A stretch of DNA of 64,000 bases from Elephas maximus indicus (Eukaryota > Chordata > Mammalia > Proboscidea > Elephantidae), in the NCBI RefSeq assembly GCF_024166365.1, contig NC_064832.1:40204249-40268248 (forward strand), read 5' to 3'. The notes beneath the pieces are model-generated. The model saw only the letters and a list, made by a program, of their open reading frames with translations, ran no database searches and was not told the DNA's origin. A program made the translations under genes and the position numbers. Below, in pieces: positions 22,800 to 34,820 of the stretch (within the stretch, counting starts at the first letter, position 1; the number at the start of each line of letters is the position of its first letter).

Positions 22800-23870
22800 T
22801 TTAACTCCCTGCTCTGTTTCAGTCTCTATGTTGCAGCCAGAATAGTCTTTATAAAAAGAAAATCTAATCATGTCTCTTCACTCTCAAGGCCCTCAGATAA
22901 AAGTCTGAATTCCTTAATATAGTTCCTCTAACCATTGTCCCTGCTTCCCTCTCTGGCTCATATTCTTGCCTCTCCCTCATCTTCACACTCTGTGCTCTAA
23001 TCATACTGAAGCACTTTCAGATCCTTGAAAATACCCAGCCTCCCACACAAACCACAACCTCTTCTAGCCTGAGACCAGAAGAACTTCAAGGTGCCCAGTT
23101 ACCACTACCAACTGTTCTGACCAGGGACACAATAGAAGGTCCCAGTTAGAATGGAAGAAAAATGTAGAACAAAAGCCAAATCCCTAACAAAAGACCAGAC
23201 TTACTGGACTGTTAGAGGCTAGAGGAACCCCTGAGACTATCACCCTAAGATACCCTTTAACCTGGAACTGAAGCCACTCCCAGAGGTCACCTTTCAGCCA
23301 AATAATAGATTGGTCTATAAAATAAACAATAGCAACTGTGAGGAGTGTGTTCCTTTAAACAATGAACTATATGAGACCAATTGCTCAACATCTACCCAAA
23401 AGCAAAGACGAGAAGGCAAAAAAGGGCAGGGAAACTAGATGGATGGAAATTGGGCAGGCAGGGTAGAAATGATGAGTGTTGACACAATGCAGGGGTTGTA
23501 ACCAATGTCACAGAACAATATGTGCATAAATTGAGAATTCAACAATTTGTGCTGAATGGGAATCTAATTTGCTGTGTAAACATTCACCTAAAACACAATA
23601 AAATATTCAAAAAAAGAAAATACCCTGCCTCTTCCTCACCTCCAGACATTTACATATGCATGTCCTTCTTCTGGTCACCCTCTTTGCTGCACCCCGTGGC
23701 CTGGTTAAGATTTGACATCACTTTCTCCAGGAAGCCTTGCTTGACCCTGAAGTTTAGGCTCCTTGAGTGTGCTCCCATGGCCCCCAGTGCTTTCACTGAC
23801 AATGTATGTGTTATAATTGCCTGTTTACTTGTCTGTATCCTAACTAGATTGTAATCTTACTTAGAGATTT
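22800..23870 (+). mobile_element. L2 LINE 3' region, sense, split by a young L1
   Basis: 'AATCATGTCTCTTCACTCTC', 'CTCTCTGGCTCATATTC' and, after the insertion, 'TTCTCCAGGAAGCCTTGCTTG' match the L2 3' region in order. It is interrupted at 23043-23615. Confidence 0.7.
23043..23615 (+). mobile_element. 5'-truncated L1 3'UTR, sense
   Basis: It ends '...ACACAATAAAATATTC' with an A tail. Target duplication GAAAATACCCAGCCTC (left, ending about 23042) and GAAAATACCCTGCCTC (right, from about 23616) flanks it. It belongs to a different 3'UTR subfamily from 11774-12369. Confidence 0.85.
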
Positions 23871-24148
23871 GTGTGGTTTACGCTGGTTTCCTTTCTGTTT
23901 CCAGATCAGGTTCTCCTCCTGGAAACACATGGCTAACCTTACGTGTTTTAAGACTACTCTAGGGACCAGATTATTCTCAAGTTTTCAGAATTTCCTCATT
24001 TCTATATATGATACCAAGATTTCTCCATGTTCTAGTATAAAAACATTGGGCTCATCTACGATGTTTTCTTTTTATCACCAAATTTCATTTACTCATCAAT
24101 CCATTCAGATTTTTTCTTTGTATTGTATCCAAGTTATTGTTTGATCTA

Positions 24149-24665
24149 TGTCTTAGTTATCTAGTGTTCCTATAACAGAAATACTGTAAGTGGATGGTTT
24201 TAACAAAGAGAAATTTATTATCTCACAGTCTAGGAGGCTAAAGTCCGAATTCAGGGTGCCAGATCCAGGGGAAGAACTTCTCTATCGGCTCTGGGGGAAG
24301 GTGCTTGTCATCAATCTTCTGCAGTCAAGGAGCTTCTCAGCACAAGGACAACAGGTCCAAAGGACACGCTATTCTCCTGGTTCTTGTTTCTTGGTGGTAT
24401 AAGGTTCCCCTGTATCTCTGCTTGCTCCTCTCTTTTAGATCTCAAAAGAGGTTGATTTAAGACACAACCTAATCTTGTAGTTTGAGTCCTGCCTCGTTAA
24501 TTTAACTGTATCTAATCCTGCCTCATTAACATCATAGAGGTAGGATTTACAGCACATAGGAAAATCACATCAGATGACAAAATGGTAGACAATCACACAA
24601 TACTGGGAATCATGGCCTAGCCAAATTGACACACATTTTGTGGGGACACAATTCAATCCGTGACA
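24149..24665 (-). mobile_element. Solo MLT1-like LTR, antisense
   Basis: TG...CA ends with perfect 5-bp target duplication ATCTA at 24144-24148 and 24666-24670. It is the reverse complement of the LTR type at 6030 and 52402. Confidence 0.9.
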
Positions 24666-24670
24666 ATCTA

Positions 24671-25185
24671 CATTTTGACATGTTGGACCCTAGAATTCCA
24701 CTTTTGCCACTTCTACAACATTCCTGACAAAGAGTCATTCATATTTGCTTGAATACCACCAGTAATAGGGAGCTCATTTTTATCACTCTTTTAATATTTG
24801 TTTCACCTTGATTAGATTAGGAATGGAGAAAACAAGATTTTCTAAGCTGAAGAGGGAGATGGAGTCTAGGATTGAGGATACCATTAGATGTGTGACCCCA
24901 TTTCTTTCTCTGGGTTTAGGTTTACTGTTACTTGTGTTATTCCAAACCACACATCAATTTACCTATCTTTTTATTATTTATTTTACCATAAGGGCTACTG
25001 CCAATGTCATCTACTAGAAGATAGGCAGATATTATCTATACCTTCTTTTGGAAAAATCAGGTCAGCAAAGATTTCATGAAACAATTACATTTGATTCTGC
25101 CTTTGAACTTCAAGATTTCCTATGTTTGTTCACTGATGACATTTGTCGTTATTATGTTACTTATTCCTGTTGCTCTTTGGTCTCT
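24671..25185. other. Unassigned; possibly an old interspersed repeat at the left
   Basis: 24700-24800 ('CATTCCTGACAAAGAG', 'AATAGGGAGCTCATTTTTATC') resembles an ancient mammal-wide repeat whose name I cannot give. The remainder shows nothing recognisable. Confidence 0.35.
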
Positions 25186-25189
25186 ATGT

Positions 25190-25800
25190 TGTTGTCGTTG
25201 TTAGGTGCTGCCCAGTTGATTCCAACTCAGTACCCTATGTACAACAGAATGAAACACTGCCCAGTCGTGCACCATCCTCACAATTGTTGCTACGTTTGAG
25301 CCCATAGTTGCAGTCACTGTGTCAATCCATCTCATTGAGGGTCTTCCTATTTTTTGCCGACCCTCTACCTTACCAAGCATAATGTCCTTCTCCAGGGACT
25401 GGTCTTTCCTAATGACATGTCCAAAGTATGTAAGACAGAGTCTCACCATCCTCCCTTCTAAGAAGCATTCTGACTGTACTTTTTCCAAGACAGGTTTGTT
25501 TGTTCTTCTGGCAGGCCATGGTATATTCAATATTCTTCGCCAACGCCATAATTCAAAGGCATCAATTCTTCTTTGGTCTTCCTTATTCATTGTCCAGCTT
25601 TCCTATGCATATGAGGCAATCAAAAATACCATGACTTGGATCAGGTACACCTTAGACCTCAAACTGACATCTTTCTTTTTAACACTTTAAAGAGATCTTT
25701 TGCAGCAGATTGGCCCAAAGCAATACGTCTTTGAACTTCCTGACTGCTGCTTCCATGGGCATTGATTGTGGATCCAACTAAAATGAAATTGTTGACAACT
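25190..25800 (-). mobile_element. RTE LINE 3' fragment, antisense
   Basis: It begins with the antisense (GTT)n tail 'TGTTGTCGTTGTTAGGTGCTG' and reads the RTE C-terminal coding region on the minus strand (25201-25590 still open for 129 codons). It ends in the sequence upstream of the C-terminal domain. Confidence 0.92.
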
Positions 25801-26300
25801 CTCTATAGGTAGATAAAATTATAAAACCCGTATCTGTCAACCCATTGTTCATCCTGTGTACTTAAAACACTCTGTACCCCAAATTCCTTATCCTGCCTTC
25901 TTCTGAAGTGTTACACCAAATGGAAACGAAGCTAGATCCACTAATGAAAAGGCACCAGGCAAGAGTAACTTAGGCGGAGAAAAGCGTGTTGATGGAAGTC
26001 TTCTTAGGGACGGTGCGCTAGTTTCCAACTGCACAAGTGATCCAGTCCTCCTCTGGTGTTCCGCTGACACTAAGAAGTTGATGAAGGCCTCTTCTAATTA
26101 AAATCATGGTCCCAGGAAGATTATCTGTACTCTGTGTGTGCTACTCCTGGAAGACACAGAAAGCTAAAGGTAATAGATAGGTCAGCTAAAAGTTAAATGA
26201 CTGTATTAGCAATGTATTCACATGATAGATTAGTCACATTGTATTTAAATGCATAGCATTGAATGATATATGGAAGTACAGTAACTGGGAGATTTACTGT
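25801..26300. other. Unassigned, no gene seen
   Basis: No recognised repeat or coding signal between the RTE fragment and the full-length L1. Confidence 0.4.
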
Positions 26301-27329
26301 TTAATCAGTTGTTTTTTTTTTAATTTTTATTGTGCTTCAAGTGAAAGTTTACAAATCAAGTCACTCTCCTACAAAAATTTACATACACCTTGCTATATAC
26401 TCCTAATTGCTCTCCCCCTAATGAGACTGCCCACTCCTTCCCTCCACTCTCTCTTTTTGTGTCCATTCTGCCAGCTTCTAAACCCCTCTGCCCTCTCATC
26501 ACCCCTCCAGATAGGAGACGCCAACATAGTCTCAAGTGTCTACTTGACCCAAGAAGCTTATTCTTCACCAGCATCTTTTTCTATCCCATTGTCCAGTCCA
26601 ATCCCTGTCTGAAGAATTGGCTTTGGGAATGGTTCCTGTCCTGGGCTAACAGAAGGTCTGGGAGCCATGACCACCGGGGTCCTTCTGGTCTCAGTCAGAC
26701 CATTAAGTCTGGTCTTTTTATGAGAATTTGGGGTGTGCATCCCACTGCTCTCCTGCTCCCTCAGGGGTTCTCTGTTGTGTTCCCTGTCAGGAGAGTCATC
26801 GGTTGTAACTGGGCACCAGCTAGTTCTTCTGGTCTCAGGATGATGTAGTCGCTGGTTCATATGGCCCTTTCTGTCTCTTGGGCTCGTAATTACCTTGTGT
26901 CCTTGGTGTTCTTCATTCTCCTTTGGTCCAGGTGGGTTGAGACTAATTAATGCATCTTAGATGGCCGCTTGCTAGCGTTTAAGACCCCAGATGCCGCTCC
27001 CCAAAATGGGATGCAGAATGTTTTCTTAATAGATTTTATTATGCCAATTGACTTAGATGTCCCCTGAATCCATGGTCCCCAAACCCACGCCCCTGCTTCG
27101 CTGCCCTTTGAAGCATTCAGTTTATTCAGGAAACGTCTTTGCTTTTGGTTTAGTCCAATTGTGCTAACCTCACCTGTATCATGTGTGTCTTTCCCTTTAT
27201 CTAAAGTAGTTCTTATCTACCATCTAATTAATGAATACCTCTCTCCCTCCCTCAATCCCCCCTCTTGTAACCACCAAAGAATATTTTCTTGTCTGTTGAA
27301 ACTATTTCTCAAGTTCTTATAATAGTGGT

Positions 27330-30300
27330 CTTATGCAAAATTTGTCCTTTTGCAACTGACTGATTTCACTCAGCATAATGCCTCATGGAATCCTCCATGT
27401 TATGAAATGTTTCACAGATTCATCACTGTTCCTTATTGATGTATACTATTCCTTTGTGTGAATATACCATAATTTATCCATTCATCCGTTGATGGGTACC
27501 TTGGTTGCTTCCATCTTTTTGCTATTGTAAACAGTGCTGCAATGAACATGGGTGTGCATCTATCTGTTCGTGTAAAGGCTCTTATTTCTCTAGGATCTAT
27601 TCCAAGGAGTGGGATTGCTGGATCGTATGGTAGTTCTATTTCTAACTTTTTAAGGAAGAGCCAAATCCATTTCCAAACTGGTTGTGCCATTTTACATTCC
27701 CACCAGCAGTGTGTAAGTGTTCCAATCTCTCCTCAACCTCTCCAACATTTATCATTTTGTGTTTTTTGGATTAATGCCAGCCTTGTTGGAGTGAGATGGA
27801 ATTTCATCGTAGCTTTGATTTGCATTTCTCTAATGGCTAATGGTCGTGAGCATTTCCTCATGTTTCTGTTAGCTACCTGAATGTCTTCTTCAGTGAAGTC
27901 TCTGTTCATATCTTTTGCCCATTTTTTAATTGGGTTATTTGTCTTTTTTGTAGTTAAGTTTTTGCAGTATCATGTAGATTTTAGAGATTAGGCTCTGACT
28001 GGAAATGTCATAGCTAAAAACTTTTTCCCAGTCTGTAGGTAATCTTTTTACTCTTTTGGTGAAGTCTTTGGATGAGCATAGCTCTTTAATTTTTAGGAGC
28101 TCCCAGTTATCTAGTTTTTCTTCTGCATTGTTAGTAATGTTTTGTATACTGTTTATGCCATGTATCAGGGCTCCTAATGTTGTCCCTATTTTTTCTTCCA
28201 TGATCTTTATTGTTTTAGATTTTATATTTAGGTCTTTGATCCATTTTGAGTTCGTTTTTGTGCACAGTGTGAAGTATGGGTCTTGTTTCATTTTTTTTGC
28301 AGATGGATATCCAGTTACGCCAGGACCATTTGTTTAAAAGACTGTCTTTTCCCCATTTAACTGATTTGGGGACTTTGTCAAATATCAACTGCTCATATCT
28401 GGATGGATTTAGATCTGGATTCTCAATTCTGTTCCATTGGTCTATGTATCTGTGGTTGTACCAGAATCAGGCTGTTTTGACTACTGTGGCGGTATAATAT
28501 GTTCTAAAATCAGGTAGAATGAGGCCTCCCACATTGTTCTTCTTTTTCAATAATGCTTTACTTCTCTGGGTCCTCTTTCCCTTCCATATGAAATTGGTGA
28601 TTTGTTTCTCCATCTCATTGAAGAATGTCTTTGGGATTTGGATCAGAATTGCATTAAATGTATGGATCATTTTTGGTAGAATAGACATTTTTATAATGTT
28701 AAGTCTTCCTATCCATGAGCAAGGTATGTTTTTCCACTTATAGTAGGTCTCTTTTGGTTTCTTGCAGAAGTGTTTTGTAGTTTTCTTTGTATAAGTCTCT
28801 TACATCTCTGGTAAGATTCATTCCTAAGTATTTTATCTTCTTGGGGGCTACTGTAAATGGTATTGATTTGGCGATTTCTTCCTCAATGTTTTTTTTGTTG
28901 GTGTAGAGGAATCCAACTGATTTTTGTATTTTTTATCTTGTATCGTAATACTCTGCTGAACTCTTCTATTAGTTTCAGTAGTTTTCACGAGGATTCCTTA
29001 GGGTTTTCTGTATATAAGATCATGTCATCTGCAAATAGAGACACTTTCACTTCATCCTTGCCAATCTGGATGCCCTTTATTTCTTTGTCTAGCCTAATTT
29101 CTCTGGCTAGGACGTCCGGCACAATGTCGAACAAGAGTGGTGATTAAAGGCATCCTTGTCTGGTTCCTGATCTCAAGGGGAATGTTTTCAGGCTCTCTCC
29201 ATTTAGGATGATGTTGGCTACTGGCTTTGTATAAATGCCCTTTATTATATTGAGGAATTTTCCTTCTATTCCTGTTTTGCTGAGAGTTTTTATCATGAAT
29301 GGGTGTTGAAATTTGTCAAATGCCTTTTCTGCATCAATTGATAAAATCATGTGATTCTTGTCTTTTGTTTTATTTATATGATGGATTACATTAATTGTTT
29401 TTCTAATGTTGAGCCATTCCTGCATGCCTGGTATGAATCCCACTTGGTCATGATGAATTATTTTTTTGATATGTTGTTGAATTCTATTGGCTAGAATTTT
29501 GCTGAGGATTTTTGCATCTAAGTTCGTGAGGCATATAGGTCTGTAATTTTCTTTTTTTATGGTGTCTTTACCTGGTTTTGTTATCAGGGATATGGTGGCT
29601 TCATAGAATGAGTTTGGTAGTATTCTGTCCTTTTCTATGCTCTGAAATACCTTTAGTAGTACTGGTGTTAACTCTTCTCTGAAAGTTTGGTAGCGCTCTG
29701 CAGCGAAGCTGTCAGGGCCAGTGCTTTTTTTTGTTGGGAGTTTTTTGATTACCTTTTAAATCTCTTTTTTTGTTATGGGTCTATTTAGTTCTTCTACCTC
29801 TGTTTGTGTTAGTTTAGGTAGGTAGTGTGTTTCTAGGAATTCATCTATTTCTTCTAGGTTTTCAAATTTGTTTGAATATAGTTTTTCATAGTAATCTGAT
29901 ATGATTCTTTTAATTTCAGTTGGGTCTGTTGTAATATTGCCCATCTCATTTCTTATTTGGGTTATTTGCTTCCTTTCCTGTTTTTCTTTTGTCAGTTTGG
30001 CCAATGGTTTATCAATTTTGTTGATTTTTTTTTCAAAGAACCTCCTTTTGGTCTTATGAATTCTTTCAACTGTTTTTCTGTCTTCTATTTCATTTAGTTC
30101 TGCTCTAATTTTTATTATTTTTTTCCTCTTGTGCTTGAGGGTTTCCTTTGTGGCTCTCTATTTGTTCAAGTTGTAAGGATAATTCTTTGATTTTGGCCCT
30201 TTCTTCTTTTTGTATGTGTGCGTTTATTAGTATCAATTGACCTCTGAGCACTGCTTTTGCTATGTCCCAAAGGTTCTGATAGGAAGTGTTTTCATTCTCA

Positions 30301-31125
30301 TTGGAGTCTATGAATTTCTTTATTCCATCCTTAATGTCTTCTATAATCCAGTCTTTTTTTGAGCAGGGTATTGTTAAGTTTCCAAGTGTTTGATTTCTTT
30401 TCCCTGCTTTTCCTGTTATTGATTTCCACTTTTATGGCCTTATGGTCAGAGAAGATGCTTTGTAATATTTCAATATTTTGGATTCCTCTAAGGCTTGCTT
30501 TATGACCTAACATGTGTTCTATTCTAGACAGTGTTCCATGTGCACTAGAAAAGAAAGTATACTTGCCTGCTGTTGGGTGGAGTGTTCTGTGTATGTCTAT
30601 GAGGTCAATTTGGTTGATTGTAGCATTTAGATCTTCCGTGTCTTTATTGAGCTTCTTTCTGGATGTCCTGTCCTTCCCTGAAAGTGGTGTGTTGAAGTCT
30701 CCTACTAAAGCTGTCTATCTCACTTTTCAATGCTGATAGAGTTTGTTTTATGTATCTTGCAGCCCTGTAATTGGGTGCATAAATATTTAATATGGGTATA
30801 GCCTCCTGCTATACTGTCCCTTTAATTATTGTATAGTGTCCTTCCTTATCCTTTCTGATGAATTTAACTTTAAAGTCTATTTCGTCAGAAATTAATATTG
30901 ACACTCCTGCTCTTCTTTGATTATTGTTTGCTTGATATATTTTTTCCATCCTTTGAGTTTTAGTTTGTTTGTGTCTCTAAGATGTGTCTCTTGTAGGCAG
31001 CATAGAGACGGATCGTGGTTTTTAATCCTTTCTGCCACTGTCTTTTTATTGGTGCATTTAGTCCATTTACATTTAGTGTAATTATGGATAGGTATGCATT
31101 TAGTGCTATCATTTTTATGTCTTTT
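27330..31125 (-). pseudogene. L1 ORF2 (endonuclease-reverse transcriptase), broken
   Basis: On the minus strand the endonuclease start (ALNAYLSIITLNVNGLNAP, about 31110) is followed by open fragments at 30331-30513, 29756-30004, 29144-29443, 28467-28688, 27935-28291 and 27433-27690 that cover the reverse transcriptase and cysteine-rich C-terminus in order. At least six frameshifts or stops separate them. The intact protein would nick target DNA and reverse-transcribe L1 RNA; this copy cannot. Boundaries are approximate. Confidence 0.88.
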
Positions 31126-31599
31126 TTTGTGTGTTGTTGACAGTTTCTTTTTCCCACTTAATTTTTTGTGCTGAGTAGCTTATCTTTATGTATTATCCTT
31201 TCCTCATATTTGTTGTTGTTGATTTTGTTTCCACTGAGTCTCTATTTTTTTCTTGTATTTTATTTTGATGAGTAGGATAGTTTGTCTCCTTTGTGGTTAC
31301 CTTATTATTTACCCCTATTTTTCTAAGTTTAAATCCAGCTTTTATTTCTTTGTATCGCCTTGTCTTCCTCTCCAAACGGAAGGTCTATGACTAAAGTTCT
31401 TAGTCCCTCTTTTTTGTTTTAATGTTGTCTTCTTTTACATAATAACATCACTGTTTCTCTGTTTTGATTTTTTTTATCTTGATTTATTTTTATGATTTCC
31501 CTGTTTGGGTTGACATCTGATTGCTCAGCCCAGTGTTCTAGTCTTGGACTGATACCTGATATTATTGATTTTCTAACCAAAGAAATCCCTTTAGTATTT

Positions 31600-32535
31600 C
31601 TTGTAGTTTTCATTTAGTTTTTACAAATTCCCTAAACTTGTGTTTATCTGGAAATGTCCTAATTTCCCTTTCATATTTGAGAGACAGTGTTGCTGGATAT
31701 ATGATTCTTGGCTGGAAATTTTGTTTCCTTCAGTGCTTTATATAAGTCATTCTGTTGCCTTCTTGACTGCATGGTTTCTGCGAAGTAGTCTGAGCTTAGT
31801 CTTATTGACTCTCCTTTGTGGGTGGGTTTTCATTTATCCCTAGCTGCTCTTAAAATTCTCTCTTTATCTTTGGTTTGGGGAGGTTTGATTATAATATGTC
31901 TTGGTGATTTTCTTTTAAAATCTACCTTATGTGGAGTTCGAGGAACATCTTGGATAGATATCTTCTCATCTTTTGCAATATCAGGGAAGTTTTCTGCTAA
32001 CAAATCTTTAACAATTCTCTCTGTATTTTCTGTTATCCCTCCCTGTTCTGGTACTCCAATCACTCGTAGGTTATTTCTCTTGATAGAGTCCCACATGATT
32101 CTTAAGGTTTCTTCATTTTTTAAAATACTTTTATCTGATTTTTCTTCAGATATATTAGTGCCAAGTGCTTTAACCTCAAGTTAAGAAATTCTGCCTTCCA
32201 TTTGCTCAATTCTGCTCCTCTGACTTTCTATTGAGTTGTCTAATTCTGTAATTTTGTTGCTAATTTTCTGAATTTCTGATTGCTGTCTGTCTATGGATTT
32301 TTCCACCTTATCAAATTTTTCATTATCTTCTTGAATAACCTTTTTAATTTCTTCAACTGCTTTATCTGTGTGTTCCTTGGCTTGTTCTGCATATTGCCTG
32401 ATTTCCTTCCTGATGTCTTGAAGGGTTCTGTGTATTAAACTTTTGTATTCTGCTACTGGTAGTTCCAGGAAGGCACTTTCATCTAGAGGATCCCTTGATG
32501 CTCAGTCTTGAGAACTTGTTGAAGTGATCATGGTC
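31600..32535 (-). pseudogene. L1 ORF1 (RNA-binding protein), broken
   Basis: A coiled-coil-like N-terminal part rich in E, K and Q is readable in frame pieces at about 32200-32500. It is followed at 31830-32096 by the RRM and C-terminal domain with the family hallmark 'RVIGVPE' near its start. Start and stop positions are estimates and frames are interrupted. ORF1p normally coats L1 RNA. Confidence 0.75.
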
Positions 32536-33826
32536 TGTTTTTTTTATGTGACTTGATATTAACTGTTGTCTCTGAGCCATCTATAAGTTATTGTATTAAT
32601 TTATGTTTGCTTACTGTATCATAGCTTCTTGTTTTGTTTTGTTTTGATATGCCCAAATAGGTTGCCTGAGTGAGAGAGCTTGATTATTTTCACCTTTGGA
32701 GCTTTGATGTCCTGTCCCCAAATGGCTAGAGCTGTTATCAGGTATATCAGTCTAGGAGTCCATTGACTTTTCTTCTATGAATTCAGCTCAGGTGTCCAGG
32801 TAGGTGATCATCAAGTGTTTGTACAGGCTCTGTCCTGCAGTCTTAGAGGGGCAGGGGTGATTGGTGTAGGTACCGGTATCTGGTTGCAGCAAGGGGTCAT
32901 GCTCTGAACAAGGCAGAGGGCTGGGAATCATTCCCCAGGTGTCTCTGTGGAAATCATGTCCCTGTTCCCTAGAGTGTATAGAAGAGTGGGTTCTGCAGAC
33001 GGACCACGGGCAACCAATGTTTTTGCTTGTAAGGACTGGGAGGTACCAGTTACCCTTGGATGCCCTTCATGGGTGGCTGGGTGACCTGAGTGGAGCCACC
33101 CATCCTTAGGCCCCTAATGTGGGTAGGTGAGGACATTGTTTAATAAGCAAAGCAGTGTCAAACGTCAAACACCCACCTCTCTGCTGTACAGATGAAACAG
33201 TTGTAGTCTGCCAACAAGGGCCATGCAGAGGGGAAAGTACTCAGAGTCCACAGACTGTTTATGCCTGGAGAGGAGCTGCTTCTGTCCTGAGCTCCCCGGT
33301 TAGTGGAGTTGGCAAATTGTCTTTTCCTCAACTTGCGAATTTATTCCTTCTCCAGGGCCTGGAGGATGGCTCTAGGCACTCAACAGGGCCTATCTCATGC
33401 CCAGGAAAACCAATAGCTGGTGCAGCCAGCTTGGGGAGGGTGGAGCGGGTGACGTAGTAAAATATACGCAACTACTTAGCTTTTGCTGAGAGCCTCGTTC
33501 TTCTCTGGTTCTGGAGGTGTGAGTAGGCTGTGTGGCTGGCTGCTTCTCCCTGAGGAAACTGCGGCCAAAGGCTAGTACCAGCCCCCTGCAGCCACTCCCG
33601 GGAATGGTGCCTGAGGACTCCCGGTGAATCAGGTCCAGTAACTCCTCTCCGATTCTGAACCATCTCTTCCTCCCCCTGTCCCTCAGTTTGTTTTCTAACC
33701 TTGCCTTTGTTGTTCAGCGCTCCTAGCTTGTCATAAATATACTTGTTTCACTTGTTTTTTTCAGGTCTTTGTTGTAAGATGGCTCGTCAGAAGCATCTGT
33801 CTATTTCACCATCTTGGCCCCTCCTC
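32536..33826 (-). promoter_or_regulatory. L1 5'UTR/promoter region
   Basis: About 1.3 kb of GC-richer sequence lies between ORF1 and the L1 5' end. It begins on the minus strand with a GGGGCCAAGATGG start, which resembles the YY1-containing start of other mammalian L1s. Activity cannot be judged. Confidence 0.55.
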
Positions 33827-33851
33827 TTAATCCATTTCTTTGAGCTCCTAT

Positions 33852-33902
33852 ATAGGGTCACTATGAGCTGGAATTGACTTGACGGAAACAGGTTTGGTTT
33901 TC
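33852..33902 (+). mobile_element. 51-bp AfroSINE 3' fragment, sense
   Basis: 'ATATAGGGTCACTATGAGC' to 'TTGACGGAAACAGG' and TTTGGTTTT is the SINE 3' end only. Confidence 0.85.
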
Positions 33903-34480
33903 TTACTGTTATTGTTTACTATATATAATACATTCATTCTTTTCTACTAGAAACTTAAGAGTTTTGTTGGAATTCTACCAGGTTGAGTCTTTAAATCAGA
34001 GATTAATTTAAAAACAGAATGCTAATTTAAACAACTTAAGAAAAGGTATAATTCCATTTGCTCTTTTTGGTTTATTTTTTACATGAAGAGACACTACAAC
34101 CTTGGAATCCTACCAAATTATCAATTGCATTCATTTTATTAAAGGCCTATGTTATTAGTAATCCTTTGTTGTAATTAAATAAAGACATGGGAGGAAATAA
34201 AGTAAATGTACACTTATCTCTTGGATTTGTTTCTCATTTATTTTTAATAATCAGATTTTCACAATAGCTCTGCCTTTTGCCAGGAATTTTTATGTGGTAA
34301 GAAGCTCCTGGTTCAGCTAATTCAAGATTGCTTCAATCAGCAGTTGAAGAAGCCATGGCTGAACTTTTGGATGAAAACCTTAAATCAGTGAAATAGACCT
34401 ATATCAAGAAGAAGACTGAGGCATGGAAATCTTTATGAATATTCATAAAGTACAGCTAAAAGTACATAGTACTTGCAAAT
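33903..34480. other. Unassigned, AT-rich
   Basis: No gene or repeat recognised. A (TA)6 run follows at 34481. Confidence 0.4.
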
Positions 34481-34660
34481 ATATATATATAGCTGTGCTT
34501 TAGATGAAGGCTTACAGAGCAAATTAGTTTCTCATTAAACAATTAATACACATATTGTTTTGTGACATTTGTTGTCAACCCCAAGATGTGTCAACACTCT
34601 TCCAAGTTGATCCCAATCCTGAATTGCAGCCTGTTACTTCCCCCAATAAACCCCTAAATG
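34481..34660 (-). mobile_element. Antisense L1 3'UTR remnant
   Basis: 'TTTAGATGAAGGCTTACAGAG' and 'TGACATTTGTTGTCAACCCC' resemble the antisense 3'UTR of an older lineage L1 subfamily. A TA microsatellite replaces the T tail. Confidence 0.45.
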
Positions 34661-34820
34661 AATAATTTCTTTTAGAGAAGCTTCTGAAATACTGGTCATG
34701 TTCTGTTTCTTCATCACAAAGCTGATTCCTATGCAGTAAGGTTAAAAAAAAGGTTAAAGATGTCCTAAATGTCTAACTTTTCCAAGGTACAGTAACACTC
34801 TATCATCTCTAAAATCAACT

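Larger units (their letters stand above)
26311..33826 (-). mobile_element. Full-length antisense LINE-1 (about 7.5 kb)
   Basis: The 3' end is a T run at 26312-26321 and the 5' end is the 'GGGGCCAAGATGG'-type 5'UTR start at about 33810-33826. TTAATCAGTT (26301-26310) and TTAATCCATT (33827-33836) are a plausible diverged target duplication. The order on the minus strand is 5'UTR, ORF1, ORF2, then a 1.0 kb 3'UTR. Both ORFs are broken, so it is not mobile. Confidence 0.9.

Noticed and set aside
32700..33700. GC-richer block as a CpG-island promoter of a host gene
   Set aside because: It is the L1 5'UTR, ending exactly at the L1 5' terminus.
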